NCBI GenBank assembly: GCA_007026445.1 | Contig: VDMD01000007.1 | Span: 744,001-808,000, forward strand | DNA length: 64,000 nt | Direction of reading: 5' to 3' | Origin: Schizophyllum amplum | Lineage: Eukaryota; Basidiomycota; Agaricomycetes; Agaricales; Schizophyllaceae | Part shown: positions 23,404-35,092 of the stretch, piece by piece | Numbering within the stretch: the stretch's first letter is position 1 | How the letters are laid out: the number at the start of each line of letters is the position of its first letter | Notes under the pieces: model-generated | Seen by the model: only the letters and a program-made list of their open reading frames with translations | Database searches by the model: none | What the model was told of the DNA's origin: nothing | Made by a program: the position numbers and the translations under genes

Positions 23404-25466
23404 CTAGAGCTGCGCGGTCGCCTGCTCGAATGCTGCCTGCGCCTCGATCTTGCGTTGGCGCGCGAGCGCCCGCTTATTCTCCTTCTTCGCGAATCGGGCC
23501 GAAGGACGCCCGTCGGTCTTCGGACTCGCTTCCACGTCTTCCTTCGGACCCTTCCAGGTGAAAGTCGAGCCGTCCATGCGCGATGAATCGATTTTGTCAT
23601 CCATGCCAATGTCCTCCTCCTCATCGTCATGATCCTGATGATCAGGATCGGTATGGTCGATTTTCGGCAGCTCGTCGACGCTGTTGAATTCTTGCAGCTC
23701 GACCGTGACGAGAACGCCGCCGTGCACCGTGCTGGTGACGCCGGCGAACTGGGTATCGCGCTGCCCAGAGCTGACAGGCATGCTGGTATCGACATGACCG
23801 CCGTTCCGCCAGTACTTCCACATAATTGACACGCCGCGCGTGAGGGAAGGATCGACGAAGAGGGCGATGGCGGCAAAGATACCTCCACGTGCGCCATCTG
23901 TCGTGCCAGGCGTAAGTAAGGGTTCCACTCTTCGAGCGTATAGACGTACAGAGGAAGTAATCTGCAAAGATAGGGTCAGCTATAGGAGTCCGCGGAATCA
24001 GCAAGGCGCATGAACGCACAGATGACATATATGGCGTAGAGACCGCGCGAGTCAACAGAGCCGTGCACGGAGATGGTAAGGTCGGCGACTAGAGCAATCT
24101 ATCAGTCATACTGGAGCAGTGGGGAGCGCGGAAAACTCACATGCGATGAACGCGTTGACAATGATGACTAGATGCTGAAGTCAACGGCTGGAATGGACCT
24201 GCAACTGGCACGACTTACGAGCGACAGGGTATGCAGATACTCGGATCGCGACCGAGATGAACTGGTCGCGGAAGGTTCGAGTGCTCATGCTTCTCTGGTT
24301 CTGGGCCTTGGTCGTTGTGCCCGTCTTGCTTCCCTGCTTGGATCCCTGCTTTGTGCCGTTGTCCGAGCTGTCCCCGCCAGAGGATACCTGCTCCTTCAGC
24401 GTCACCTGTCCGACGCGGGTGCCGCTGTTGAGCGACCGCTCCCTCTGCCTGCCCTGCCTGTACAGCGTCCCGATGGTCTGTCGAGTCTATTAAGCTGATG
24501 CAAGGCCTACGCGCAACAAGAACTCACGATAGCGACGAAGATGGTCGCTGCCAAGCAACTCAGGAGCTGCCACAAGTACAGCGCCATGACGAACGTTACG
24601 ATTCTAGGAATAATGTTAGTGCGCTGTCAGATGCGCCGTGTGTTGATTAGGACGTGCCTTGAGTTAGGATCTTCGATAGTGACCCAGCAAACGGACAGCA
24701 AAGGATCCCACCTGGAGTTCAACTTTGTTAGCAGGTCGCGCCACCGTCCGAAAAACGTGTCCTCGCACCCGAATGTCCCCAAGGTGGCCGGGACGATAGG
24801 GACGAAGATCCCAACGGCGAAGGAGCCGATGACGTAGTACTTCTCCAGCTTCACGACATTGACGCCGAAGACGAGGACGAGGCAGAGGTTGAGCGCAACG
24901 CAGGTGACGAGATAATTGGTGATCCTGGAGATAAATCAGTGACGGCCGTAGAAACTTTCGCATTGACTCACCCGACGAACATGAAGATCCCAACCACCGA
25001 CGCCGTGCATGCTCCCCGGTTATCGTCCTCCTTCAGTAAGACGCAGACGGTATACGCGACATCGTAGAAAAGCTCCCTGTAGCCGCGTTAGTCTCCTGCT
25101 TCTTGCCTCGTTCGCGGAGGTACTCACACGACCATCGTCCAAATCAATAGCCTTCATAGTGGCAATGTCAGACGCGCCAGAAAATGTCGTATACAATCCC
25201 TTACCGAAAGCTGATCCGGTTGAGTGTTGGTCGTGCCGGCGGACACTTGTAGACCTATTCGAAGGTCAGACGGCGAAAATACGTCCATCATAGGAAGACG
25301 TACCATGAACGACACCACAAGGATCATGGAGCACCTGGTGGAGGAGGTCAATAGGGTGCTCGATACAGAACGCCAGTCCTTACAGGAAGAAGCTCCCCAT
25401 CGCGCTGCCCGCACTCATGTAGTTCATCTTCTGCACCTCGCCATCCGTGAGCGCGAAAGTCGGCAT
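23404..25466 (-). CDS. Seven-transmembrane GPCR, Git3/cAMP-receptor-like
   Basis: Splicing about a dozen short introns gives a seven-helix receptor. Start MPTFALTDGEVQK; helix 1 CSMILVVSFMV; loop RPTLNRISFR; helix 2 LLIWTMV..ELFYDVAYTV; helix 3 NYLVTCVALNLCLVLVFGV; helix 4 YVIGSFAVGIFVPIVPATLG; the extracellular CWVTIEDPNSR motif typical of fungal sugar/cAMP-type receptors; helix 5 FVMALYLWQLLSCLAATIF. A long hydrophilic third intracellular loop rich in Gln/Ser/Lys follows, then RDQFISVAIRVSAYPVA (helix 6) and a last helix ending GARGGIFAAIALFVDPS. The C-terminal tail is acidic then basic. It probably couples nutrient or ligand sensing to G-alpha/cAMP at the plasma membrane; the ligand cannot be told. 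The ATG at 25466 precedes the first helix closely, as usual. Confidence 0.87.
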
Positions 25467-26093
25467 GACGGTCGTAGGAGCGAAGGGGCGAGCGACGAGA
25501 AGGTGAGAAGGGGGAGGGGAGCGGTCCTGACACCCTTCGCTTGGCACACCCTCTATAAATGAACGCTCCCGGGCGGTAAGTAATTGGTCCTCACCCACGA
25601 GCCACCCGCGACCTGGATACCTGGATAAATTGACTCCCGATTAGGAGACAGGCGCGCACCACATTCTGGAGGACGCGCTCGACGGTGCAAAAGCGCGCGC
25701 CTCCCGATTCAAGAACTCGTACAAGCACCTTACTTCGCTCGCCTTGCGCAGCACGCCATTGCGACAGCCCGCTCACCGTCGAGCACGGGGCCGGCATGTT
25801 CAACTTTTCTCTCGCTTGCCGTGGCCATGAGCGAGGAATGCACCCGCGGGACCAATCAAACGGGCCATGTGCGCTGACTGTGGTGGCGTCGTCGCCGCCG
25901 ACGCCCACCCCTGAAGATCGCCCGCCGGGATCGCCTGGACTGCAGAATTCTCCGTTGTCCAAACAGAGACGGACCCCCTGAGACGACGCGCGCGGCGCGT
26001 CAATTCTTCGTTGTGCCTTCCGGTGACTCTGAGTCTCCTCAGGGCCCGGTAGCTGGCTGAGTGAGGCTTGAGTGCTGCGCGCATTGGCCCTGG
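25467..26093. other. GPCR upstream region
   Basis: Promoter side of the GPCR gene. No clear gene; a 168-residue minus frame across 25591-26097 lacks a domain and could include 3' exons of the small secreted candidate at 26094-26261. Confidence 0.35.
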
Positions 26094-26261
26094 TCACGAT
26101 AGCGCTGGTAGCCTGCAGATGCTATTGGAAGGAGAGAACAACCTGTCGGGATTGCCAGGACCAAAGGTCAAGCCCATCGTGCAGCAGTCTCGGATCCTGA
26201 GGGATTGTGCCAAGGCGAACAATGGGAAGACGAGAAAGGAAAGCGCGAGATCAACAATCAT
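26094..26261 (-). CDS. Candidate small secreted protein (tentative)
   Basis: ATG at 26261 opens MIVDLALSFLVFPLFALA followed by QS, a textbook signal peptide with an A-x-A-like cleavage site. The remaining 35 residues include a CC pair and one further Cys before TGA. Read without introns the product is only 55 residues. An alternative acceptor (TCTGCAG near 26114) could extend the frame into the 25591-26097 frame. No family is recognised, so the evidence is the signal peptide alone. Confidence 0.28.
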   Translation of the reverse strand: MIVDLALSFLVFPLFALAQSLRIRDCCTMGLTFGPGNPDRLFSPSNSICRLPALS

Positions 26262-27191
26262 CTGCAAGTGTCAGCGGTCCAAGCGGAACACCGGCAGACA
26301 TGAACACGCTCGCCGGCGTGCGTATCGCGAGGACCCCTAAGTCCTGTCAAGGATCTCCATGCTCAGTTTGGAGTGGGAAGGCGGGGCGCCGACGTCGCAC
26401 CCGCCTTCCAACAGTAATGACATTGAACACAGCTAGTAGGTAAGCAAGTAGGTAGGTAGCAAGTAGAGAAAACGGCGAGAGCGGGAGACCGATACTTAAG
26501 AGTACAAAGCCGTATAAAGTACAGAGCTAGCGAGGACCATGTCCGTCTTGACTTGGCATAGCCGGTATGTAAGCAGTCTGCGTATTCGAGTCTAGGGGCG
26601 GTATGAGAAGGGAGGAACAGGGAACAGGGACACAGAGGGAAGCATATATAGATACTCCACTTTGACTGAGGATTTCCGAACAACCGCGACGACAGATATA
26701 GTACACAGCGAAGACCAGAGAACAGAGAGGAAACGAGATAAGGGAGCCGAGACAGAGGAGGAGAGGAGAGGAGAGACTGGTGTAAGCTCTGCGGTCGGTG
26801 ATGACGATATTCGCCTTGCCGCACCCAGAGCTATTGCGTCGTGCGAGGACGACATGACGAGGTCGAGGTGGTGTACACGTGATAGAGACCGGCAGAGCAG
26901 CGACGATGATGAGCGGGCTACGATGGTGATAGCAGTGGACGATGAGCCGCGACAACATGCTGTTGGATGGACGGACGGCGACGACGAGGACGGTGGCGAC
27001 GACGATACTTTAATGATAAAGATGATGACTGCAGCACTGGAGATGACGATGGACTAGATGAGAATGCCTGGGCAAGCGCCGGCCTGCCATGGCGCTATAA
27101 TGGCGAGGACGGCAGCGTGTAGCCTGGGCGCGCGGCAGAGAGCGACTTGTACTGGCATGGCAACAAGCAACCCAGGCCCACGCGCGGCGAC
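26262..27191. other. Intergenic, no gene seen
   Basis: Overlapping short frames on both strands, with CT/GA-rich stretches producing Ser/Arg-rich shadows. No domain and no repeat structure visible. Confidence 0.45.
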
Positions 27192-28194
27192 CTAGACCCG
27201 CGCATCGCGATGCGCTTGACGCTTCTTGGCCTTCTGCGTCTTCAACTCCATGGCGCGCATCCGGCGCGCGAGGCTGTCGATGTCGTCGTCCATGCCGCCG
27301 GCGAGGCCCAGCGAGTTCATGCCCGCGGTGACGATGTCGATGTCGCGCGCCGGCACCGAGGCGCCCGAGGAGCGCTTCTTGCGAGATGAGCGGCGGGGTG
27401 AGCGGCGCATCGACTGAGGGGGCGGGGGCGGCACCCGATACGACGAGGCGTCGGACTCCGGAGAGGAGCCGCGGCTCGACACATCGCTGGAAGAGTACGT
27501 GTAGGTGGGTATGTGGGAGTCAAGGTCTGCGGGATATGCCTCGTGCGGCGCAGGGTACGCTTGCTTGGAGGTCCCGCCTGCGACCCAGTCGAACACCTCC
27601 TCGTCGTTGTACAGGTCCACCTGGTGCAGGGACGGGCTCTTGTACGGCCCGTGCGCGCGCCGGCGAGGAACGTAGCGGTCAGGACCAGTGGAACGCCTGC
27701 AAATATTATGATCAGAAACGGACAGTACGAATAGAGGATGCTACTCACTCGATGCGGTACGGGTTGATGTGTTGCGGGTAAGCCTCCGGATATTCATTCG
27801 ATTGATAGACGGGAGGGGTTGGTAGGAGGTATGGCTCGGGAGCAGGGATGTTGTACATGTCCGGGAAGAAGTGGGGGTTATAGATGAAGTGGGTGCTCGT
27901 CTCCTCGTTGGCCGTATAGACCTTGGGGCTGTCGTCGTAGTCGCTGCCATAGCCTGGTTCGTCAATCAAGGCTTCAGGGTTAGTGAAGGGAGAAGGGGTG
28001 ACATCATGTGCGTGATCGACATCTGTACCGATATCGGTCAAAGAAAGGTCTATGCATGAAGCTGTTGACGACGTACAGGACGTGGCATCGAAGTCCATGC
28101 CGGACAGCCCTCTGGTAATGTGCTCCAGAGGGTCGACGATCTCGATGATGTACGGGTTGCCGCTGAACTTCTGGACGGGAATGCCGGAGGACAT
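27192..28194 (-). CDS. Tyr/Pro/Ser-rich protein of unknown function
   Basis: Two exons joined by an intron of about 50 bp near 27700-27750 give roughly 310 residues. The start MSSGIPVQKFSGNPYIIEIV (ATG at 28194) is the first in-frame ATG. An acidic middle segment and a Tyr/Pro-rich stretch (PEPYLLPTPPVYQSNEYPEA) are followed by VFDWVAGG and TYTYSSSDVSSRGSSPESD. The end is a basic cluster MRRSPRRSSRKKRS and a helical tail DIDSLARRMRAMELKTQKAK. No signal peptide or transmembrane helix. The basic cluster suggests nuclear localisation. Not recognised beyond that. Confidence 0.7.
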
Positions 28195-29615
28195 CGTGAT
28201 TCGGCTGGCTGTGATTGGCGAGGGTTTGAAGAGTGCGATTGGGAAGAGAAGATACGCGGCGAAGCGATCGATACGAATGGTCGATGATCGAGCAAGAGGC
28301 GGCGGGGCGATTGCAGGCAAGAGATGCTGGCGGGCGCTGAGATGAGTGTCGAAGACAAGACGAGGAGAGCGTAGCAACACACCTTTTATCAGGGCTTATC
28401 ACGCGCATGATGGCAGGGTGGCCACGAGGGCGCCCCGCACCAAAGTGACCCATTGTTCGCTCGAGGTGGTCACAGCGCTCGGAGTCCCCTGCCCTCGTTC
28501 CCCGCCCTCTCAAGCTCTTGAGCAAGCTTTGGCACCGTTTTGCGGCATGGAAACTGCATATATGCAGTCAATACAATGGAGCATGACCGTACATACTTTG
28601 GTTTAGCGCTCTGCATCGTAGACCGATCGCGGCTTCCGTCACGCTCCGTGGGATCCCAACACGCCTAGCTTTCCCATGACCCGCTTCCCAGCCAATCACC
28701 GACAGCGTATGACGGGCTGTGAACGCCGCGGGCGACGCTCAGATGGCGCTGAAGCCGATCACAAAGCGTCAGCGCTGGACCCACAGCTCGCCAGGACCGT
28801 CACTGTCGTCGACGTCCGTCAGCCGTTGTTCAGTGCCGAAAGCGATGTCGGTAGTCCTTCCTACGCAGCTAGACAGTCCAATCTTGGCCTTTGTCAGTCG
28901 TTGCCGCGTCGTATGCAGGTCCATCGTCGACCGTTACGAAGTCGCACTGCACAGACAATTATTGTCGAGAGATCTACATGCCGGACATGCGACCTGGGAT
29001 ATTCAAGCGGCGAGGAGGACATCCTGACGGTTGTGGCAGGAAGTAGGAGCGAATGTTATGCGAATGTCCACACAAATAAACAAAGGACAACAAGGGACCA
29101 TCTGGCATCAACTTTATCCACCTTGTCCTTTTCCACCAGGGTCGGATGAAGACATCGCTGGCGTATGACTATATCTACGCTTCTAGGCTATCAATCAACT
29201 CGCATATATCCAGTGTCCCTGCAACGACGGCGTCGGATACTATATCTCTTGAGCTTCAGAGTCAGACAGCAGGCCACGTCTTCAAAGACTAGATAGGTAA
29301 GTTGTGGCCTCGCTTCCTTTATCTCATCCCTTATCAATTTTTTTCTTAGAGCACGAGACGAGTCGCTGCTCTTGGCAATAAAAAAAAGAACCGCCGGACC
29401 AGATGCAAAGGACGACAAAGAAAAATGGCCGGTCTTCGTCTCTTGGTTAGAGCCTACCGTCTGGCCATGCGAATCCCATTGTATGCACCCGTCTGGGTAT
29501 ATATGAGGCCTCTGGCAATTGTGAGGTCTGTGCCCGTCGTCTTCGTCCTGCCCGCCACTCCTAGTCTTGTCTCGTCCTGCCTCTTCTCGTCTCCCTATTG
29601 CACCTCGTCGCTACG
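28195..29615. other. Divergent intergenic region with promoter signals
   Basis: Lies between the heads of a minus-strand and a plus-strand gene. A GATAAAAGG element near 28383-28391 (minus) and a TATATATG near 29498 (plus) fit as core promoters of the two genes. A 157-codon plus frame at 28676-29149 has no domain and atypical composition; not called as a gene. Confidence 0.45.
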
Positions 29616-32175
29616 ATGTCAGGACGCGCCCGTGGGAACTCCAACATTGCCATCTGCGTGCAATTTAAGCAAACCGGGCAATGCACGTACGGCCAGAGGT
29701 GCAAATATTTGCATAGAGATCCCCCGGTCAGTTGTCTTCTATCCATCCCAGCTCGTTTTGTATTGACTTGGAGTCTGGCAGAAGGGAGCTCAATCCAACG
29801 CCCCCAGGGTCCATCTCCCTGGCGAGGCTCGCCAAAATGAATACGCAAGGTCTGGCGATGGGCAGATGGTACCGCGCGCGTACGAGAAGGAGAACGAGGA
29901 TCCACGTCCACGTCCGCATGGCCTGCAGATGATTGATACACTCAAAAGCGGCTGCGAGCGTCGCATCAGCGCCCCTTCGAGCCCGGAGAAGTCCCCCCAG
30001 TCTGTCTGTTTGTACGCCCGAGGGCAATGGGAGTCGCCCCCCGACTCTCCCTCGACCTATCCTGTCCTTGCGCGACCCGTCGCCACCGGGTCGGTCCTAC
30101 AGACCAGGAGCCTCGCGATGACACCGTCGCTGCCATCCCTCATGGAGGAAGGACCTCCGGATAGCGTCGATGGCACGTCGTCGTACACCTCGCTGGACTC
30201 TACCGCGACTGCACCCATTGGCAACGCACCGGGTGCTGTATATGCGAATCGCCAGACCAAGCGACTTCGGCAGGGCAGCTTCTGCCAGCCCTCGAGTCCC
30301 TTGGCGAACGAGCACGGAAAGTCTGCCCCGCGTCGAAGGGCCTCCGCGCCCACGACACCAGCCACAGGACATGTCGCCCTAGCCAGCAAGCTGTCACGCG
30401 CAGTCTCGTTGCCGGCGACTCAAGCCCCGCATGTTTTTGCCTCCGAAGAATCCGCGAAGCAATGCAAGCGCTTGCTGGATCAGAACGCGATCGTCCTGTA
30501 CGGCGCGGGTGCTGCTGTCGACGGCATTCTCACCGCTTTCGAGACACAGCATATGGTGGTGAAGGGCCTGCCGGCGGACGTCGACCCTGGGACCCTCTCC
30601 TACATCTTGCAGCTGCGCGGCATCGCCTCGGATGCCTTCTATGTTGCCAGGATATCGCCCGCGCAAGCTACTCGAGGTGGCTCCGAGGCGCACGTTCTTG
30701 TGAAGAACGCGGATGCGGACGCTCTGGTTTCGCCCGCGAATGCCATCAAGCTTTGCGGCCGGCGCTTGCATTTTGAGCGGTGCGATGACTTCCTGGTGGA
30801 CGGCATGTATCTCGCCGTGGAGCACGCGACGACGCACGTTCTCGTTTCCTGGCGCTCGCCGACAGCCTCTTGGGAGCTCATGTACCCCAATGCGTGCTCT
30901 GCCACCAAGAAACTTGTCGAACTCGACGGCTACACTCTTCCGCGCCCGAACGTTGTGCTTCGCGCCCGCGCCTCGAAGGATCGGCCGAACACACTCATCG
31001 TGTCCAACGTTCCCGTCCAAGGGACCGCAGAGGATGTCGCCGTCCTCGCCGCTACTAGTTGTGCTGTGCGCCGGGTTCCAGCCTCACCTGACGAATGCCA
31101 GGCCGCCTTGGACCTTCTCTGCGAGTCACTCCGACGTGCGGGAATCGTGGCGGATGTCTACACCGAGCCTCGCGACTACAATGGCGGCTCGAAGTGGGGG
31201 TTCACCGTGAGCCTCCAGCTGATGCGCCCGGACCTGGTTGACACGGTGTATCGTGTCCTGCCGCCCGCCTTCCGATCCGTTGTGCGCGGCCCGAACGTCA
31301 AGTATCGCATTGCGCTGGACAAAAAGGAGTTCGACAAGCACGCGGCGTGTTGGCGGGAGCGCAAGGCGCGCGCCGATGAGGCTGTGAGGCGTCTGCGGTC
31401 CTCGTTACCTGCAGAACCGAAGGATCCTGCCGGTCACGCTGTCTGGCTGCGAGACCGCGATGAGCGGTTGCGTGCGGGGGCGAAGCACAGCGTGGTCATC
31501 TGGCCCAGTGGGGACAAGGTCTTCGTGCAGCTGCAGGCGGACACGCGCGAGAAGGCGGCGAAGGAGAAGGCCATCATGGACAAGAAACTGGCGCAGATGC
31601 GGGCCGACGACCAGCGGGTGGCGAAGATGAACCCAGTAGCGTCGGCGAGTGAGGCCGCGCGGTGGCTCGTTCAGCGGTATGGCGCTGAAGAGGTGCTCAG
31701 GCTTTCGGCCGACGACGACGTGATGTTGCTCGACCGGCGCGAGGATACTATGATCTCCCCGCTATCCACCCTCGGCACGTCTATGTGCTCATCGTTTGAG
31801 CTCGCGGCGCGGACTTGCGCGCGCTGTGCTCGTCCGGCTCGTCTTCGCGCGCTCCCCTGCGGTCATTCAACGTGTGCGGAATGCGTCAAGGTCGCCGTTC
31901 ACGATGCGCGCGTCTTCCCGATTACCTGCGGTGCCAGCCTATCCGCTAAGACATGCTGCAGGGAGCCGATCCCTCTTCAAGCCGTGCGCGCTGCCACTGA
32001 TACTGCTACCTTCGAGGGCTGCCTTCGCAGGGCGGCTGGGCATCACATCAAGATGACGCCCAACCTGGAGCGCTGTGCGACGGGGCCATGTCAGGTGCTG
32101 TATCGCGCCGACAGCGACGAGCACAAGCTGTGCCCAGGTTGCTGCGCTCCCGTCGTGGGCGAGTTGAAGACCTGA
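29616..32175 (+). CDS. CCCH zinc finger and RING/IBR-type protein (putative E3 ligase)
   Basis: Exon 1 (29616-29726) encodes 37 residues with one CCCH finger, CVQFKQTGQCTYGQRCKYLH. A 55-bp intron follows, then one long exon from 29782 to the TGA; total about 834 residues. The N-terminal third is Ser/Pro-rich and disordered. A possible RRM-like region begins near FETQHMVVKGLPADVD. The C-terminal 120 residues start with CARCARPARLRALPCGHSTC, a RING core, and continue with an IBR-like CATGPCQVLY and CPGC set. No second RING follows before the stop, unlike full RBR ligases. Such CCCH+RING proteins are common in Agaricomycetes; the likely role is RNA-linked ubiquitin ligation, inferred only. The start is the first ATG after the putative TATA at about 29498. 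Confidence 0.85.
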
Positions 32176-32382
32176 AGCTGCCACATGTTACTGCCACGAC
32201 TTGCAATGCGAATAGGCGACACACGACGACCGACTATCACATCTTTCTTTTTATTCTTCTACTCTCTGTCTCACAAGATCGACTCCACCTTCGGGCGTCG
32301 AGCGGCGATCTTGTCCACACTCCTTCACCACCATTCACTGTATTCCAAGCCTTTTCTCGCAGTCTAGTTATTCTATCTATCG

Positions 32383-32420
32383 CAGCCACCTCATCATGTT
32401 TATCATGATGAGGGTGGCTG
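32383..32420. terminator. Hairpin between convergent genes
   Basis: CAGCCACC-TCATCATG pairs with CATGATGA-GGGTGGCTG across a 5-nt loop, with one bulged base. It sits between the 3' ends of the plus-strand RING gene (32175) and the minus-strand HNH gene (32593). It may mark 3' ends on both strands, although eukaryotic termination does not need such a hairpin. Confidence 0.45.
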
Positions 32421-32592
32421 TTTACCCGTATCTGTGTATTTGTTCCTCGTGTTATTGACCAAATTCATAGCATACATCGGCCTGTGCATGCCACATACGT
32501 GTATGTACCGCTGTAGCGGTAGGATGATGTTGACGATTTTATGATCATGACGAGAACCGTTTCGCCGCGACGAAGACATGCCGGAGAATATC

Positions 32593-33345
32593 TCATCCTC
32601 GTCTAACACCAAAACGTTGCTTCGACGCGTATCGAGCCCATCGTTGGAGGTCCTCTCGCTCCATGAGGAGATCCACAGTGTAGAGATTGCGCGCGAGATC
32701 TTCATTCGACGCCGCACGATGGACTGCAGTATGGCATGGTCTGCAGATGACATTTAGCCAGTCTCGAAGCGAACGCCAGACTACTGACTATATAAGCGAG
32801 TTCATAGCAATCGGCATGAGCAAAGTACAGAATGAGATTTACCTGCATAACCACGCCACAGAGTTCAACATGCTCTCGGGATGCCAGCCCTTCTTGAGCG
32901 CCTTTGCATGCGTGCTGCGTGGGATGAGGTGATGATACGTTAGTGGCACGCGCCGCTCGCACATCTCGCACTCTAGCGCGCGCGTCGCAGACCATATTGG
33001 GGGTGGTGCACATGCGTCGTCGACGTAGTCCCCTATTGCCTTCCTCAGGAGCTGGAGCGCGCCCTCGAGGTCGTCGGCAAGTCCGTAGGAGATGAGCGTA
33101 TCCGTGAAGGAGACAGGGGTGTTGTCTAAGCCCATGTCGTCTGAGTCGGGGACAGCTTCGCGAGTTTCGTAGGTGGCTCTCTGGAGTGTCTCTGGCAGAC
33201 TAGGGAAGACTTCGTCGGCGAGGTAGGACGCGAAGTCATCAATATCTGAATCGTCAGATGCGGCTGAGCTGCCCTGACCAAGGCGCATTATTCGCCGTAC
33301 AAGAGCATCCTGAAACATGCAGCGCTGCGCAGAGTTGGCATCCAT
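32593..33345 (-). CDS. HNH-type nuclease-domain protein
   Basis: Exon 1 encodes 168 residues from the ATG at 33345. An intron of about 110 bp separates it from a short last exon, and splicing WLCR to PCHTAVHR restores the frame. Total is about 215 residues. The N-terminal 120 residues are acidic with no known domain. The C-terminal half carries CEMCERRVPLTYHHLIPRST, a Cys pair then the catalytic-type HH, followed by LNSVAWLCRPCHTAVHRAAS with the second Cys pair and final His. This is the zinc-bound beta-beta-alpha-metal fold of HNH nucleases. The conserved layout YTVDLLMERED follows. Fungal members are small solitary proteins of unknown biological role; DNA or RNA cleavage is possible but unproven. 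Confidence 0.85.
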
Positions 33346-33754
33346 AGCAATAGTGAATCGGTCTGGAAGTTGCAGTTGACGTTGAAGGTCAAGGGAGCTA
33401 ACACGTGGGAGAACGCAACCTCCGCAGACCTCCGCACGCGAGCAATCACATGACTGATGTTCGACGAGGAAACCCTAGCATGAAAAAGAAAATCCAGGGC
33501 AAGAGCAACGACATACCCATTCGAACGGCGACTCGTAGAGCATGGTACGTCCCATCCGGAACTAATCTAGAGTATGCGCAAATAAATTATTGCAAGGTGA
33601 TACAAATGGTGGCAAAGCAGTAGGAAGCAGGTCCCGGTCAACCGTTGCGAGTTTTGCGACGAGTGGCAATGGTAGTGGCATGGTTGCCGAGGGTAAAACT
33701 GGGTGTCCTCCACCTGAAGCCCGAGTCTAGAAACATAGATGCCGCTGGAAGCGG

Positions 33755-35092
33755 TCATGAAGGGTGTCTACCAACGAGTGCGTGTGACGGTGTTCCACTA
33801 CCAGCAGCAGCCACTTGGTTGTAGCTCGGTGGTCGCATTCGGCCAGGTGATGATACGTGCTCCTCTTCCGACGGTATGTGCGTAGACGTACCGCTGGAGC
33901 CTTTCCTCTCGAAGGTGAATCGCTCGGCGGCAGTGGACGAGACTATTCCGTACGGCTGCATGTGGGTAGACTGCCGCGTGTCGACCGCACCCAGTACAGG
34001 ATTGTTGGCCTGGCGCCGCTGCATTCGCCGCCAGAGGAACCAGAACAATGCCGCAGGAAAAGCCAGAACAAAGACTGCCAACCCGACCCCGATGCCAGCA
34101 TAAGCTCCCGCAGAAAGCCTGCCAACAACGTATCAGCCATCGCATACTATGACCGCGTAACCAATTGCCACCGGATGTACGCCCTTGAAGCCCTTGTACA
34201 TAAGTTTGAGTTCGTGCTTGCCAGGATCAAGGCCGGATACATGATACAGCACGCTCTGTGCATTGTCCGTCTGGCGCGATGCGTTGTAGCGCCCTGTAAG
34301 CTTGCCGTCCAGGGCCATGCGGTAACTCGAGAATGGCTGCCCGACGGGTCCGTACAGCGTGATGCCCTCACCCTCGAACGTGAGCGTGGTGTTTCCGTTG
34401 ACATTTCTTGTGTATCTGATACGAGACGGTATGAGCGAAGGCATCTACGGAAGAAGTTCACTACGCACGTAGAAGACCCGCCGGAGAAGACTCCAGAGGA
34501 ATTTGTGAGCCACTCGTTCCCGGGCTCGTATGCAAAGGCGGCATCCGTGTTCTCGACAATTTTGCATGTGATCGTGCTATCATCGTCACCCGCTACGGAC
34601 GTCACCATCATCTGCGTATCAGTCCATCAGCCTTGTGCGTTTCCCGATGGATGCACGATCACATACGTAGTCCACGTCCAGCACCATTCCCTCCTCCAAG
34701 CTCTCCAGATCGAGGTCGTGCGGTCGCATGGGTAGGTCTAGCTCGGAGAACAACGACTGATTATACAGTCTGCTTCCATAGCTTCCGTCAAAGGAATAGC
34801 TTGTCCCATCCAGGGTGATGCGGTATTGGCCATGCCTCACGCCGCGAGAGCCGAAGATTTCGAGGCCCGTCCCGTTGAATTGAAGGCTCATGCGCCCAGT
34901 ACCGTTCGTGTTCAGGAAGCTGCCGCCAGAAAATCTACAACAGATGGGCGATCAGGATCTATGAGCTGTTCCGAACGAAGGCAGAAGCTGTTCGACGCAC
35001 CTCGACATGTCATCGTCGCTCCCTGGTTTCCAATCCGCGCCAATCTCCAGTAGAGGCGAGTCATCTTCGATTTTCGTCGTATAGGTTACCAT
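33755..35092 (-). CDS. Single-pass membrane protein with tandem beta-sandwich-like ectodomains
   Basis: Four or five exons. The start ATG at 35092 gives MVTYTTKIEDDSPLLEIGAD, with no cleavable signal peptide. Two related extracellular modules follow: TGRMSLQFNGTGLEIFG...YRITLDG and NGNTTLTFEGEGITLYGPVG...YRMALDG, each the galactose-binding-like strand pattern common in Agaricomycete membrane proteins. Several N-glycosylation sequons occur (NGT, NQS, NTT, NAS). Near the C-terminus a helix GIGVGLAVFVLAFPAALFWF is followed by basic WRRMQRRQ and a roughly 90-residue Ser/Pro-rich cytoplasmic tail. Probable plasma-membrane protein, possibly a cell-wall or glycan sensor; function inferred from architecture only. 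Stop TGA at 33755. Confidence 0.83.

Noticed and set aside
30394..31020. 208-codon minus frame opposite the CCCH-RING gene
   Set aside because: Mirror of a strongly coding exon in GC-rich DNA; no start context and no domain.
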